Origin: Bacteroidales bacterium UBA3630
GTDB lineage: Bacteria > Bacteroidota > Bacteroidia > Bacteroidales > P3
DNA length: 64,000 bases
Direction: 5' to 3'
NCBI GenBank assembly: GCA_002373995.1
Contig: DFLB01000047.1
Span: 41,192-105,191, forward strand
Shown: one piece after another, positions 25,767-35,295 of the stretch
Layout of the letters: each line of letters opens with the position of its first letter
Position numbering within the stretch: the stretch's first letter is position 1
Notes under the pieces: model-generated
Databases searched by the model: none
What the model was told of the DNA's origin: nothing
Seen by the model: only the letters and a program-made list of their open reading frames with translations
Translations under genes and position numbers: made by a program

Positions 25767-27038
25767 ATGCGTCGACTGAACATACACGGCGATGCCTACC
25801 GCATCACTGCGGCGCTATGGCTGGCGGTGCCCCTGCTGGGCGCTATTCCATACATAGCCACCGGCACCGTGCCGACGTTGACCGACGCCTTCTTCGAGTC
25901 GGTCAGCGGGTTCACGACCACCGGCAGTTCGGTGGTGGCGGCACCGGAGGCGTTACCGGTATGGCTGCGCCTGTGGCGGGCCTTGACGCAATGGATTGGC
26001 GGACTGGGGCTTGTGCTGTTCATCATAGCCCTGGCGCCGTCGCTGCGCGCCGAGTCGCAACAGCTCTACGCGGCGGAATTCTCGGGCACGCAACAACGCA
26101 AGCTGCACCCGCACACGGCCACCTCGGTGGGTCGCATGTGGCACATATACACGCTGTTGACCATCATATTGGCGGCGGCGCTCATGCTGTCAGGGGTGGA
26201 AGCGACAGATGCTGTATGCCTGGCGATGAGCACCGTGTCGACAGGTGGCTTCATGACAGCCACCGGCGGGCTGGCTGGCTACAGCACGCTGACGATGAGC
26301 ATATTGACCCTGTTCATGTTCCTGAGCGGAGTCAACGTGGCGTTGCTGTACAACTTCTTCACGCTGAGCTGGCGCCGCCTGCGCCGCAACCAGGAATTTG
26401 CGGTGTATGTAGCCGTCTTTGCGCTGGCCAGTGCCGGCTGCACGGTGGCTTTTGTGGCGGCGGGCAACCCGTGGGGCGAGTCGGTGAGATACTCGCTGTT
26501 CCATGTGGCGGCGACGGTGAGCACCTGCGGCTTCTACACCACCGCGCCACAGCACTGGCCCTTCGTAGTGTCGGCGCTGAGTTTTCCGCTCATCCTGTGC
26601 GGTGCCATGGCCGGGTCGACCGGCGGGGGTCTCAAGCTGCGACGGGTGATGACCCTTGTGCGATACCTGCGCAACTATTTCACCCGGATGATACACCCCA
26701 ACGCGGTGTTTACGGTCAAGATAGACCGTCAGGTGGTCAGTGCGGACTACGTCAACAAGATTTTCGGGTTTGTGTTCCTGTATATCCTGTTCATCGTGGG
26801 CGGAGCGTTTGTGCTGACGCTGTGCGGCAGCGGCATAGCCGACGCGTTCTGCCTGGCGGCGGCCAACATGTCGAACCTGGGCCCGTCGCCGCTGATCAAC
26901 TCGCTTGGGGCCGACTTCAACTATGCGGTGCTGCCTGCTGCCGCCAAGTGGACGCTGATGCTGATGATGATTGCCGGCAGGGTGGAGATTTTTGCACTGT
27001 TGGCTATTGTTTCACCCTCATACTGGCGCACAAGATGA
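25767..27038 (+). CDS. trkH: TrkH-family potassium channel subunit lacking the N-terminal D0 helices
   Basis: A K+-translocating membrane subunit. The 423-residue protein has four pore (M-P-M) repeats, each with a selectivity glycine: SGFTTTGSSVV, STVSTGGFMTA, ATVSTCGFYTT and ANMSNLGPSPL. It starts directly at the first pore repeat (MRRLNIHGDAYRITAALWLAV) and lacks the roughly 60-70 residues (two helices, D0) found before it in typical TrkH of about 485 residues, so its layout is closer to KtrB. A TTG at 25758 would add only three residues. Starts one base after trkA; its stop overlaps the start of the second trkH (ATGA). Confidence 0.9.
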   Translation: MRRLNIHGDAYRITAALWLAVPLLGAIPYIATGTVPTLTDAFFESVSGFTTTGSSVVAAPEALPVWLRLWRALTQWIGGLGLVLFIIALAPSLRAESQQLYAAEFSGTQQRKLHPHTATSVGRMWHIYTLLTIILAAALMLSGVEATDAVCLAMSTVSTGGFMTATGGLAGYSTLTMSILTLFMFLSGVNVALLYNFFTLSWRRLRRNQEFAVYVAVFALASAGCTVAFVAAGNPWGESVRYSLFHVAATVSTCGFYTTAPQHWPFVVSALSFPLILCGAMAGSTGGGLKLRRVMTLVRYLRNYFTRMIHPNAVFTVKIDRQVVSADYVNKIFGFVFLYILFIVGGAFVLTLCGSGIADAFCLAAANMSNLGPSPLINSLGADFNYAVLPAAAKWTLMLMMIAGRVEIFALLAIVSPSYWRTR

Positions 27039-28495
27039 AGAGGAGCGAGGACTGGAAGGCATTGCTGCGTTTCATAGGCATCATGCTGGTGGCCGAGGGG
27101 GGGCTGATGGCGTTGTGCCTGGTGCCTGCGGTGCACTTTGGCGACGGCACGGAGAGAGGCGTGGCGGCGTCAGCGGGTTTCACGCTGGCCGTTGGGGTGC
27201 TGCTGTGGGTCAGTTTTGGGCGCTACCGGCGCGTGGAGAGCCGCCGCATGTCGTACCTGCTGGTGACGCTTATGTGGCTCACGCTGACGCTTTTCGGCAC
27301 GCTGCCGCTGATGGCTACCGGCGCAGCAAGGAGTTTCACGCGGGCGTGGTTCGAGGCGATGAGCGGACTGACGTCGACCGGGGCGACGGTGTTTCCACAC
27401 GTGGCGAGCCTGCCGTCGTCGGTGTTGTTGTGGCGGTCGATGACCCAATGGCTGGGAGGGTACGGCATCGTGTTGATAGTGCTGGCGCTGTCGCCACACT
27501 TAGGAATCAACAAGTATTCGCTCTACACAGCCGAGGCGTCGGGGGCTGACAACGGAGGGCGGCGAGTGGTGAGCACGGGTGCCACGGTGCGGCGGACGCT
27601 GACGGTGTACCTGCTGCTGACGGCGCTGTTCATCGTGCTGCTGACAAGCAGCGGCCTGCAGCTATGGGATGCTGTAAATCTGACGTTTACGAATATTTCG
27701 TCGGGTGGTTTTTCGATTTACGACGACAGCATAGCCTCGCTGAGTTCGCAGCAGCAGTATATCCTGGCCTGCGCCATGCTGCTGAGCGGGGTGAACTTCT
27801 CGCTGCTGTTTTTGTTCCTCACGTTGCGCTGGCGCCAGTTGGGGCACAAGCTTGACCAGCTGCGGTTCTACCTGCTGGCGGCCCTGACGGGCACGGCGGC
27901 GGTGCTGGCGGGGTTGCATTTCAAGGGCGGGTTGCCGTGGGGCGACGCGTTGCGGCAAGCCACCGTACAGACAGCCAGCGCGTTGACGACGACGGGGTCT
28001 GTAGTGGCGGATACGTCGCAGTGGTGGACACCGGTATGTTTTTTGTTGCTGATGCTGTCTGTGTGCGGCGGGATGGCGGGTTCGACATCAGGCGGATTGA
28101 AGGCTATGCGGGTGCTTATCCTCATGCGCAATGCCCACGCTATCCTGCGGAACCACTTGCATCCTCACGCGGTGGCGCCGCTGCGCCTCAACGGGCAGCC
28201 TGTCAGCAGCCATATAAGGAGCAACGTGATGGTGATATTCATGGTGTATGGTGCTACGATGCTGATAGGAACTATGGGCCTGATGCTGAGCGGAGTGGGT
28301 GCGACGGAGGCTGTGGGAGCGACGGTGGGATGCCTGACGGGTTACGGACCGGGGTTGGGTGCGTCAGGGGGCTTTGGGTCGTACGCTGTGTTTCCGGCGT
28401 CGGCGATGTGGCTGTGTTCGGCGCTGATGCTGCTGGGGCGGCTGGAGTGCATGACGGTGTTGATTTTGTGCCTGCCGCGTTTTTGGCGCAAATGA
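27035..28495 (+). CDS. trkH: TrkH-family potassium channel subunit, full length
   Basis: A second K+-translocating subunit of 486 residues with the full TrkH layout: D0 helices (LRFIGIMLVAEGGLMALCLV), then four pore repeats with glycines in SGLTSTGATVF, TNISSGGFSIY, SALTTTGSVVA and GCLTGYGPGLG. The start overlaps the trkH1 stop by four bases. The same frame is open for another 1.2 kb upstream but only as an out-of-frame shadow of trkH1. The three genes trkA-trkH1-trkH2 form one operon. Confidence 0.92.
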   Translation: MKRSEDWKALLRFIGIMLVAEGGLMALCLVPAVHFGDGTERGVAASAGFTLAVGVLLWVSFGRYRRVESRRMSYLLVTLMWLTLTLFGTLPLMATGAARSFTRAWFEAMSGLTSTGATVFPHVASLPSSVLLWRSMTQWLGGYGIVLIVLALSPHLGINKYSLYTAEASGADNGGRRVVSTGATVRRTLTVYLLLTALFIVLLTSSGLQLWDAVNLTFTNISSGGFSIYDDSIASLSSQQQYILACAMLLSGVNFSLLFLFLTLRWRQLGHKLDQLRFYLLAALTGTAAVLAGLHFKGGLPWGDALRQATVQTASALTTTGSVVADTSQWWTPVCFLLLMLSVCGGMAGSTSGGLKAMRVLILMRNAHAILRNHLHPHAVAPLRLNGQPVSSHIRSNVMVIFMVYGATMLIGTMGLMLSGVGATEAVGATVGCLTGYGPGLGASGGFGSYAVFPASAMWLCSALMLLGRLECMTVLILCLPRFWRK

Positions 28496-28548
28496 GGCGG
28501 GGCCGGTGCCTTGGCGCAGGCGGTTTTCCTACCCTTGATGGTTTTTGT

Positions 28549-28627
28549 GCTTAGGATATGCCTACGATATGCGGAGGATATGCTTAGGATATGCTTAGGA
28601 TGAGCTTAGGATGAGCTTAGGACGGGA
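28549..28627 (-). repeat. Family A intergenic tandem repeat, copy 2
   Basis: About six units GCTTAGGATAT / GATGAGCTTAG, the reverse complement of the CCTAAGCATAT unit seen at 2551, lie after trkH2 and before the acyl-CoA ligase promoter. Confidence 0.8.
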
Positions 28628-28690
28628 GGTAGGAGGAGGGCTGGAAAAGTTAAAAAGGCACTTTTTTGTTGCCATGTGGAAAAAAGTGTG

Positions 28691-28698
28691 TACTTTTG
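28691..28698 (+). promoter_or_regulatory. Promoter for the acyl-CoA ligase gene
   Basis: TACTTTTG is a -7 element 32 bases before the start codon, with TTG about 19-22 bases upstream (28666-28671) as the -33 element. Confidence 0.65.
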
Positions 28699-28729
28699 CA
28701 TTTCTAAAACAAGCAAACAAAGAATAGAA

Positions 28730-30589
28730 ATGGCAGAGATCAGACGCACTTTCGACCTGTTGGACCACCTGGTGGAGAACTACCAGAAAGAGGATATACT
28801 GGCGGGGAAGGTGAATGGCGAATGGGTGAAATACTCGTCGCATGATTATTATAAGTATGCCCACTATCTGGCCTACGGGCTGTGCGAGGTGGGTTTGAAA
28901 CCCGGGGACAGGGTGGTGACGATGAGTGCCAACTGTCCAGAGTGGAATTTTATTGATATGGCGCTGGCGATGAGCGGGATAATCCATGTGCCGATATACC
29001 CGACGCTGTCTACGGACAACTACCAGTACATCTTGCAGCACAGCGAGGCTGCGGCCATTTTTGTGAGTACGAAGGTGTTGCTGGGGCGCTTGCGTGGGGC
29101 GATAGACAGCCTGGAGCAGAAGCCGCAGGTGTTTACGCTGGCCAATATCGAGGGTGAGCGTCGGATGCTGGAGATATTGAAGGCCGGCATTGCGAACCGC
29201 GACCGGTGGATGGAGGAGATAGAGCGGAGGAAGCGCGAGATACGTCCCGACGACTGGACGACAATGATTTACACGAGTGGCACGACGGGAATGCCGAAGG
29301 GTGTGATGCTGAGCCACAGGAACTTGTGCAGCAACTTTCTGGCGCATGCGCAGGTGCAGCCGATGGATCACCGGTGCCGCGTGCTGAGTTTTCTGCCGCT
29401 GAACCACATTTACGAACGTTCGCTGAACTACCACTTCCAGTATTTGGGTATCAGTATATACTATGCCGAGAGTCTTGGGACGATACAGCAGAACATACAG
29501 GAGATACACGGTCACGGGTTCTGCGCGGTGCCGAGGGTGCTGGAGATGGTGTACGACAAGTTGTATGCCGCAGGCAAGGACTTTACGGGGGTGAAGAAAT
29601 GGATCTATGACTGGGCGTTCAGCCACGGCAGCCGGTATGACTACACGCTGATCAACAAGGTGAATATCTTCTACCAGATGGCGCAGTGGTTCCTGGACAA
29701 GGCGGTGTACAGCAAGTGGCGGGAGAAGTTTGGCGGGAACCGGCTGACGGTGATCACCGGCAGTTCGTCGATACAGCCGAAGATGATACGCTTGTTTGCG
29801 GCGGCTGGCATCAATATCTACGAGGGTTACGGGTTGAGCGAGACCAGCCCAGTGATAGCGGTGAACGACCCAGTGCACCACATGGTGAGGATAGGGACCG
29901 TGGGGCCGGTGCTGAGCGGTGTGGAGTTGCGCTTGGGCGACGACGGAGAGATACTGACGCGCGGGCCACACGTGATGCTGGGGTACTACAAAGACCCGCA
30001 GTACACGTCGCAGGTGATAGACAAGGAGGGATGGTTCCACACGGGTGACATCGGCGAGATAGTGGGCGGAAGGTTCCTGAAGATCACGGATCGCAAGAAG
30101 GACATCTTCAAGTTGTCGGCAGGCAAATATGTGGCACCGCAGCTGATAGAGAACATGTTGCGAGGGTCGGAGTATATAGACCAGGTGATGGTCATCGGCG
30201 AGAACGAGAAGCAGGCTGCTGCCATTATCAGTCCGAACTTCAACACGTTGCACTACTGGGCGCTGAAATACAAACTGCACTATCGCGACAACGCGGAGTT
30301 GATTACGCTGCCGCAGGTGCACGAGAAGATGCGCAAAGTGCTGGACGAGTACAACAAGACGTTAGCGCCACATGAGCAGATTAAGCAGTTCCGCCTGGTG
30401 ACGGACGAATGGACGCCGAACAACGGGTTGCTGTCGCCGACACTGAAGCTGCGCCGCGGGCCGCTGATGGAGAAGTACAAGGGGCTGGTGGCGGAGATTT
30501 ACGGCAAAGAGAAGGCGGCGACGAATGGTTTCTTTTCGGCATTCAAGAGCGTCGACCTCCCGACGATGCCGTGGGGCAAGAAGAATTGA
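28730..30589 (+). CDS. Long-chain acyl-CoA ligase (AMP-forming)
   Basis: Activates fatty acids with ATP and CoA. The 619-residue protein has the adenylate-forming motifs TMIYTSGTTGMPKG (about residue 177), YGLSETSPV, GWFHTGDIGE and the hinge/lysine region DRKKDIFKLSAGKYVAP. It is of the bacterial FACL/AAE15-like kind. A second paralogue is at 52915-54699; they share about the same architecture but clearly different sequences. The ATG at 28730 gives MAEIRRTFDLLDHLVENY; an upstream in-frame start would overlap the promoter. Confidence 0.92.
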   Translation: MAEIRRTFDLLDHLVENYQKEDILAGKVNGEWVKYSSHDYYKYAHYLAYGLCEVGLKPGDRVVTMSANCPEWNFIDMALAMSGIIHVPIYPTLSTDNYQYILQHSEAAAIFVSTKVLLGRLRGAIDSLEQKPQVFTLANIEGERRMLEILKAGIANRDRWMEEIERRKREIRPDDWTTMIYTSGTTGMPKGVMLSHRNLCSNFLAHAQVQPMDHRCRVLSFLPLNHIYERSLNYHFQYLGISIYYAESLGTIQQNIQEIHGHGFCAVPRVLEMVYDKLYAAGKDFTGVKKWIYDWAFSHGSRYDYTLINKVNIFYQMAQWFLDKAVYSKWREKFGGNRLTVITGSSSIQPKMIRLFAAAGINIYEGYGLSETSPVIAVNDPVHHMVRIGTVGPVLSGVELRLGDDGEILTRGPHVMLGYYKDPQYTSQVIDKEGWFHTGDIGEIVGGRFLKITDRKKDIFKLSAGKYVAPQLIENMLRGSEYIDQVMVIGENEKQAAAIISPNFNTLHYWALKYKLHYRDNAELITLPQVHEKMRKVLDEYNKTLAPHEQIKQFRLVTDEWTPNNGLLSPTLKLRRGPLMEKYKGLVAEIYGKEKAATNGFFSAFKSVDLPTMPWGKKN

Positions 30590-30613
30590 GAACTGAAAAT
30601 CAAGAATTAAGCA

Positions 30614-31462
30614 TTGAAAGTCAAGACCAACAACTGTCAACTTCCGATTGTCATCGTACTGGCGGCGATGCTGGCGGGATGCGCTTCGCAGAAGAGGGAG
30701 GCGTACCTGATGGATGCACCGCGCGACGTGGCGATGCCAGTGGAGAAGAGCTACAGCCTGCGCATCTTCCCCGGAGACCGGCTGTACATCTATGTCTACA
30801 GCCAGACACCTGAGAGTGCCACGCCGTTCAACGAGGAGACGAACCGCACGCAATATTCGGTGCAGACTGTGGTGAACAACCAGCAGGAATACAAGCCGGT
30901 GGGTCACCTCGTGGGCAGCGACGGAACGATGCTGTTCCCCATCTTGGGCAGTTTGAACACCACGGGCCTCAGTACCAGCGAACTGGCGCACGAGATCGAA
31001 CGGAGGCTGAAGGACGGTAATTACGTGAAGGATGCAATTGTAAGCGTAAGCCTGATGAACTTTCGCGCGACAGTCATCGGCGAAGTGGCGCATCCACAGC
31101 AACTGCACGCCGACGGTGACCGGCTGACGATCCTAGAGGCGATAGCCCGGTGCGGCGACGTGACAATGGATGGAATGCGAAACTGCGTGATGGTGGTACG
31201 CACGACTGACGGTCGGGAGACGGTGGACACGGTCGACCTCACATCGCGAAGCCTACTGGAAGGTCCATACTACTATCTGCAGCAGAACGACATTGTGTAC
31301 GTATGCCCGACAAAGAAGAAGCAGCGCAGGGCCTATCGCAACGAAGACTGGCCAATCTACCTGAATACTGGTGTACAGGCAGTGCGTTTCGCCTACACAA
31401 CCATTTACCGCTACCTGTTCAGCCCCAGAGTACGCGAGGCGATAGAGGAATCACAGAAGTAG
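30614..31462 (+). CDS. Polysaccharide export outer-membrane lipoprotein, Wza-like
   Basis: Forms the outer-membrane channel or adaptor for capsule or exopolysaccharide export. The 282-residue protein has a lipoprotein signal (PIVIVLAAMLAGC), the poly-export domain (YSLRIFPGDRLYIYVYSQ), then an SLBB-like segment (ATVIGEVAHPQQLHADGDRLTILEAIARCGDV) and a C-terminal amphipathic helix. The apparent start is TTG, and the first codons (KVKTNNCQLP) derive from a microrepeat (30588-30645), so the exact start is uncertain. Twenty-four bases after the acyl-CoA ligase. Wzc and glycosyltransferases are not adjacent. Confidence 0.85.
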   Translation: MKVKTNNCQLPIVIVLAAMLAGCASQKREAYLMDAPRDVAMPVEKSYSLRIFPGDRLYIYVYSQTPESATPFNEETNRTQYSVQTVVNNQQEYKPVGHLVGSDGTMLFPILGSLNTTGLSTSELAHEIERRLKDGNYVKDAIVSVSLMNFRATVIGEVAHPQQLHADGDRLTILEAIARCGDVTMDGMRNCVMVVRTTDGRETVDTVDLTSRSLLEGPYYYLQQNDIVYVCPTKKKQRRAYRNEDWPIYLNTGVQAVRFAYTTIYRYLFSPRVREAIEESQK

Positions 31463-31493
31463 CGTTCATGGGTGAAAGATTAGTCTAAAAGGG

Positions 31494-31525
31494 AAGCGGC
31501 CCCGCAACGTGTTGCAGGGCCGCTT
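31494..31525 (-). terminator. Terminator hairpin after tRNA-Gln and the wza-like gene
   Basis: Stem AAGCGGCCC / GGGCCGCTT extended by GCAAC / GTTGC, about 14 bp in total. On the minus strand it is followed by CCCTTTT, so it best fits termination of the tRNA transcript. Confidence 0.8.
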
Positions 31526-31526
31526 G

Positions 31527-31597
31527 TTGTCCTACAAGGATTCGAACCTTGACAAACAGAACCAAAATCTGGTGTGCTACCATTACACCATAGGACA
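31527..31597 (-). tRNA. tRNA-Gln (anticodon TTG)
   Basis: The minus strand folds into a complete cloverleaf: acceptor stem TGTCCTA/TAGGACA, D-arm with GTGTAATGGTAGCAC, anticodon arm CCAGATTTTGGTTCTG giving anticodon TTG, and T-arm CAAGGTTCGAATCCTTG. The 3' CCA is not encoded. A TATCTTTG promoter (31628-31635) lies about 30 bases upstream. Confidence 0.95.
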
Positions 31598-31627
31598 AAC
31601 TATGCTATTACTCTTGAAAAGAGCGTG

Positions 31628-31635
31628 CAAAGATA
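31628..31635 (-). promoter_or_regulatory. -7 promoter element for tRNA-Gln
   Basis: CAAAGATA on the plus strand (TATCTTTG on the minus strand) lies 31 bases before the tRNA 5' end. Confidence 0.6.
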
Positions 31636-32889
31636 CTAAGATTTTGGCACACGGCCAAATTTATTTTCTTCAACACTCATTATCAACACCATAACCGACA
31701 GAAAATAGCCAATAAAAAGGAGACCCATCTGCCGTTCGAGCATAGACTCAAAGAGCAGATTGAAAGCAATCAAGGCGGTGAATAGAGAAACTACAGAGAG
31801 ACAATCGCCACGGGCATGCCAAGCCAGCAGGAAGGGAAGAAAGAGCATGGCAAGCAGGGCCAGAAGCCCCACAATGCCGGCAGCAAGAAGCGTCTCCATG
31901 AACTGGTTGTGCGCATTGAAGTTCGGGTCGAGGATATCTTTATAACCGTCAGTCTCATAGCGGGCAACGAGGAGGCTCTTGTAATCGCCCACGCCATGAC
32001 CCACAATAATATCCTCCTTAGCCACATGCCAGGCGGAGCGGGTGATGAGGACACGAGCATCGCCGCCACGGTCGGCGCGCAATTTGGAGATAGTATCGGT
32101 GATGGGGTTGTTGTAGCCCGGCAGCAGCGTCAAACCGACGCCTCCTCCCACCAGCAAAAGAGCGGCAACAATCGCCACTAGCAAACGACGAAAACGGATG
32201 GCCTGATGGAGCACGACAAATACGACAATCAGGACCACTGAGAGGATGCCTGCTCTTGAGTCAACCGCAATAATATAGGCCACCAGCATCGGGATGGAGG
32301 CTATCAGCAACCCACGCAGCCAACCGCGCAACTGCGGCCAGAAATAAGCCAGTTCGAAGTACGCAAAGGACAGGGCTACAGCTGCATAGAATGCATAATA
32401 AGAATGATGGCGCGGATCGAAAGCACCCTCACCTATGCAACTGGTAATTGAGGCGCCGCCGATAATGGCAGGCAATGACTTGGCTGCAAAGAAGAGGAAG
32501 ACACCCACGGCGGCCGCCAACAGCGCATAGCCGAGCCAACGCAGGCGACGCAGCGTGAGGTAAGAGGTGTCAGACAGCAGGAAACAGAGGGGGAAGATGA
32601 GCAGCACGGCCTTGTGGCCCAGGATGTACCAAGCGTTGGCAGTGTCGGTACTATAGAATATAGTCATGGCAAGGAGGCACCAATAGACCAGCACGGCAAT
32701 CAGCGACCAGCGCAACCCTCGTCCAAGAGCCGGATTGCCAATGCGCCGCTGCGCCACCACCTTGACCAGCGACACTCCCGCCAGCGCCAGTGCCACCCAA
32801 AGACCCAGCTGCCACGAGATCGGCATGGCGGCAGCCATGAGGATCATAACGGCCAGCTGGAGTTTGTCATACCATAGTAACTGTTTCAT
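31636..32889 (-). CDS. O-antigen ligase family membrane protein
   Basis: Polytopic protein of 417 residues with about twelve hydrophobic helices and the large periplasmic loop typical of the WaaL/Wzy_C family: IGHGVGDYKSLLVARYETDGYKDI followed by NFNAHNQFMETLLAAGIVGLLALLA. The Arg and His of this loop (HNQF) are the family's catalytic signature. It would join polymerised glycans to lipid A-core or a similar acceptor, or polymerise them. Its start overlaps the uvrB stop by one base. The nearby Wza-like protein is on the other strand. Confidence 0.88.
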   Translation of the reverse strand: MKQLLWYDKLQLAVMILMAAAMPISWQLGLWVALALAGVSLVKVVAQRRIGNPALGRGLRWSLIAVLVYWCLLAMTIFYSTDTANAWYILGHKAVLLIFPLCFLLSDTSYLTLRRLRWLGYALLAAAVGVFLFFAAKSLPAIIGGASITSCIGEGAFDPRHHSYYAFYAAVALSFAYFELAYFWPQLRGWLRGLLIASIPMLVAYIIAVDSRAGILSVVLIVVFVVLHQAIRFRRLLVAIVAALLLVGGGVGLTLLPGYNNPITDTISKLRADRGGDARVLITRSAWHVAKEDIIVGHGVGDYKSLLVARYETDGYKDILDPNFNAHNQFMETLLAAGIVGLLALLAMLFLPFLLAWHARGDCLSVVSLFTALIAFNLLFESMLERQMGLLFIGYFLSVMVLIMSVEENKFGRVPKS

Positions 32890-34982
32890 TATCTCGCTGT
32901 TTCAAGTATTGTCTGCAATTCTTTGATTTCGTCGCGGAAAGTGGCGGCAGCCATAAAGTCAAGCTCTTTGGCGGCAGTCTGCATCTTGCGCTGACGGTCG
33001 CGTATCTCCTTGCGCAACTGTTCTTTACTCATGGCGAGATAGGCTTGTGCGAGTGGCTGCTTGGGGGCTGGGGCGGCGGGGGTGCCATAGGGTTCTTCCT
33101 CCTCGGCAGCCATCAGGGTGCTGTGCTCCGTTCCCCACGAACCACTCTCCACCTTGTGGCTCTCCTCGGCGGCGCGTTCGATGACCGAAGTGGTGCCAAG
33201 GATAGCCTCGGTGCTCTTGACAATCTGGCGCGGCACAATGCCGTGCTCCATGTTGTACTTTATCTGCTTGTCGCGGTGACGGTTGGTGAGGTCGATGGCG
33301 CGTTGCATGGAGCCTGTGACGGTGTCGCCATAGAGGATAGCCTTGCTGTGGACATTGCGTGCTGCACGCCCAATGGTCTGAATGAGGGCACGGTCGCTGC
33401 GGAGAAACCCCTCCTTGTCGGCATCGAGGATGGCCACCAGCGAGACTTCCGGCAGGTCGAGGCCCTCGCGCAGGAGGTTGACACCCACCAGCACATCGAA
33501 GACCCCCATGCGCAAATCGCGCATAATCTCCACTCGCTCAAGCGTATCGACATCGGAATGGATGTATTTGCTGCGTATGCCAAGGTTGATCAGATAGGAG
33601 GTCAGCTCCTCGGCCATGCGCTTGGTGAGGGTGGTCACCAGCACGCGTTCGCCCTTGTCGACGGTCTTCTCTATTTCGTCCAGCAGGTCGTCGACCTGAT
33701 TGACCGCCGGCCGCACCTCGACGACGGGGTCGAGCAGTCCGGTGGGGCGTATAACCTGCTCCACGACAATGCCTTCCGCCTCCTGCAGCTCGTAGTCGGC
33801 AGGCGTGGCTGAGATGTAGATGGTTTGGCCGGTGAGGTTGTAGAACTCGTCGTAGGTGAGCGGCCGGTTGTCGAGGGCCGACGGCAGACGGAAGCCGTAC
33901 TCGACCAGCGAGGTCTTGCGGCTACGGTCGCCACCATACATGGCACCGATTTGCGGCACCGTGACATGGCTCTCGTCGACGACAAGGAGGAAGTCGTCGG
34001 GGAAGTAGTCAATGAGGCAGAACGGCCTGCTGCCGGGGGCTCGACCGTCGAAGTAGCGGCTATAGTTCTCGATGCCGGAGCAGTAGCCCATCTCCTGGAT
34101 CATCTCCAGGTCGTAGTTTACGCGCTCCTCCAAGCGCTTGGCTTCAAGGTGTTTGCCTATGCTGACAAGGTAGTCGCGCCGGTCGAACATGTCGCGTTTT
34201 ATCTGCAGCAGGGCGTCGCCCATCGTCTCCTTGCTGGTGAGGAAGTTGGAGGCGGGATAGATCACCACCTCGTCGAAGCGCTCGATACGCTGCCCGCTGA
34301 CGGGGTCGAAGCTTTCGAGGCTCTCCACCTCGTCGTCCCAGAAGCTGATGCGGTAGCAGAAATCGGCAAACGAGGGATAGACATCGACCGTGTCGCCCTT
34401 GACACGGAAGTGGCCGTTGGTGAACTCAATCTCATTGCGCACATACTGCCCCTCCAGGAGCCGCATGAGCAGCTGGTCGCGCTGCATCCGATCGCCGACC
34501 TTGAGGGTGATGGTGCCCCGCTTGAACTCGTCGGGGTTGCCGATGCCGTAGATGCAACTCACGCTGGATACGACGATTACGTCCCTCCGGCCGCTGAGCA
34601 GCGCACTGCTGGCGCGCAGCCGCAGCTTGTCGAGCTCGTCGTTGATGGCCAGGTCTTTCTCGATGTAGGTATTGGTGGCCGGGATGTAGGCCTCAGGCTG
34701 GTAGTAGTCGTAGTAGCTCACGAAATACTCCACCGCATTGTTGGGGAAGAACTGTTTGAACTCGCCGTAGAGCTGCGCCGCCAGCGTCTTGTTGTGGCTC
34801 ATGACGAGCGTGGGGCGGCCCAACTGCTGAATGACATTGGCCACGGTGAACGTCTTGCCGCTGCCGGTGACGCCCTGCAGCACCTGGGCCCGCTGGCCGC
34901 TGCGCACCCCCTCCACCAGCTGGCGGATGGCCTCCGGCTGGTCGCCCATGGGGGCAAAATCAGATTTCAGTTCAAAGTCCAT
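32889..34982 (-). CDS. uvrB: Excinuclease ABC subunit UvrB
   Basis: Damage-verifying helicase-like subunit of nucleotide excision repair. The 697-residue protein shows Walker A GVTGSGKTFT, the beta-hairpin region YYDYYQPEAYIPATNTYIEKD, DESHVTVPQ, helicase motifs VGVNLLREGLDLPEVSLVAILDADKEG and QTIGRAARN, and the C-terminal UVR domain (MQTAAKELDFMAAATFRDEI). The ATG at 34982 gives MDFELKSDFAPMGDQPEAI; the longer frame upstream is not family-like. Confidence 0.97.
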   Translation of the reverse strand: MDFELKSDFAPMGDQPEAIRQLVEGVRSGQRAQVLQGVTGSGKTFTVANVIQQLGRPTLVMSHNKTLAAQLYGEFKQFFPNNAVEYFVSYYDYYQPEAYIPATNTYIEKDLAINDELDKLRLRASSALLSGRRDVIVVSSVSCIYGIGNPDEFKRGTITLKVGDRMQRDQLLMRLLEGQYVRNEIEFTNGHFRVKGDTVDVYPSFADFCYRISFWDDEVESLESFDPVSGQRIERFDEVVIYPASNFLTSKETMGDALLQIKRDMFDRRDYLVSIGKHLEAKRLEERVNYDLEMIQEMGYCSGIENYSRYFDGRAPGSRPFCLIDYFPDDFLLVVDESHVTVPQIGAMYGGDRSRKTSLVEYGFRLPSALDNRPLTYDEFYNLTGQTIYISATPADYELQEAEGIVVEQVIRPTGLLDPVVEVRPAVNQVDDLLDEIEKTVDKGERVLVTTLTKRMAEELTSYLINLGIRSKYIHSDVDTLERVEIMRDLRMGVFDVLVGVNLLREGLDLPEVSLVAILDADKEGFLRSDRALIQTIGRAARNVHSKAILYGDTVTGSMQRAIDLTNRHRDKQIKYNMEHGIVPRQIVKSTEAILGTTSVIERAAEESHKVESGSWGTEHSTLMAAEEEEPYGTPAAPAPKQPLAQAYLAMSKEQLRKEIRDRQRKMQTAAKELDFMAAATFRDEIKELQTILETAR

Positions 34983-35125
34983 TACCACACCTAACGACAG
35001 ACATCGCTTTTTATTGTATCCGCGCCGCAGCGTTTCGTCGAAAAACAGTGCAAAGCGCTGGATACAAGCGACATACACCCAAACCAAAGCGCTAACCTAC
35101 TGAACGACAGCCCTCTGACGGTTCT

Positions 35126-35215
35126 CGGTCCGGGGATGGTCCGAGGATGGTCCGGGGATGGTCCGGTGGTGGTCCGACAAAAAGCGGACCATCGGCGGCC
35201 CGGGGGCGGTGCGGC
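35126..35215 (+). repeat. Family B intergenic repeat, copy 2
   Basis: Five units of GGTCCG(A/G)GGAT end in the hairpin GGTCCGACAAAAAGCGGACC (stem GGTCCG/CGGACC). It is followed by a GGCGGTGCGGCGGCGG stretch and a palindromic ATTCCGCCAGCGGAA at about 35238. It lies in the 313-base gap between divergent uvrB and the FAD oxidoreductase gene; nothing else is recognisable in this gap. Confidence 0.85.
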
Positions 35216-35295
35216 GGCGGGGTGAGCGGTGCAATCCCATTCCGCCAGCGGAAGGTGGTATAATAAACGACAAGATTCTGCGTTATAGGGGGGAT

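Noticed and set aside
25817..27034. N-terminal extension of the second trkH through trkH1
   Set aside because: The frame is open but out of frame with trkH1 and lacks TrkH features; the ATG at 27035 gives the full family N-terminus.
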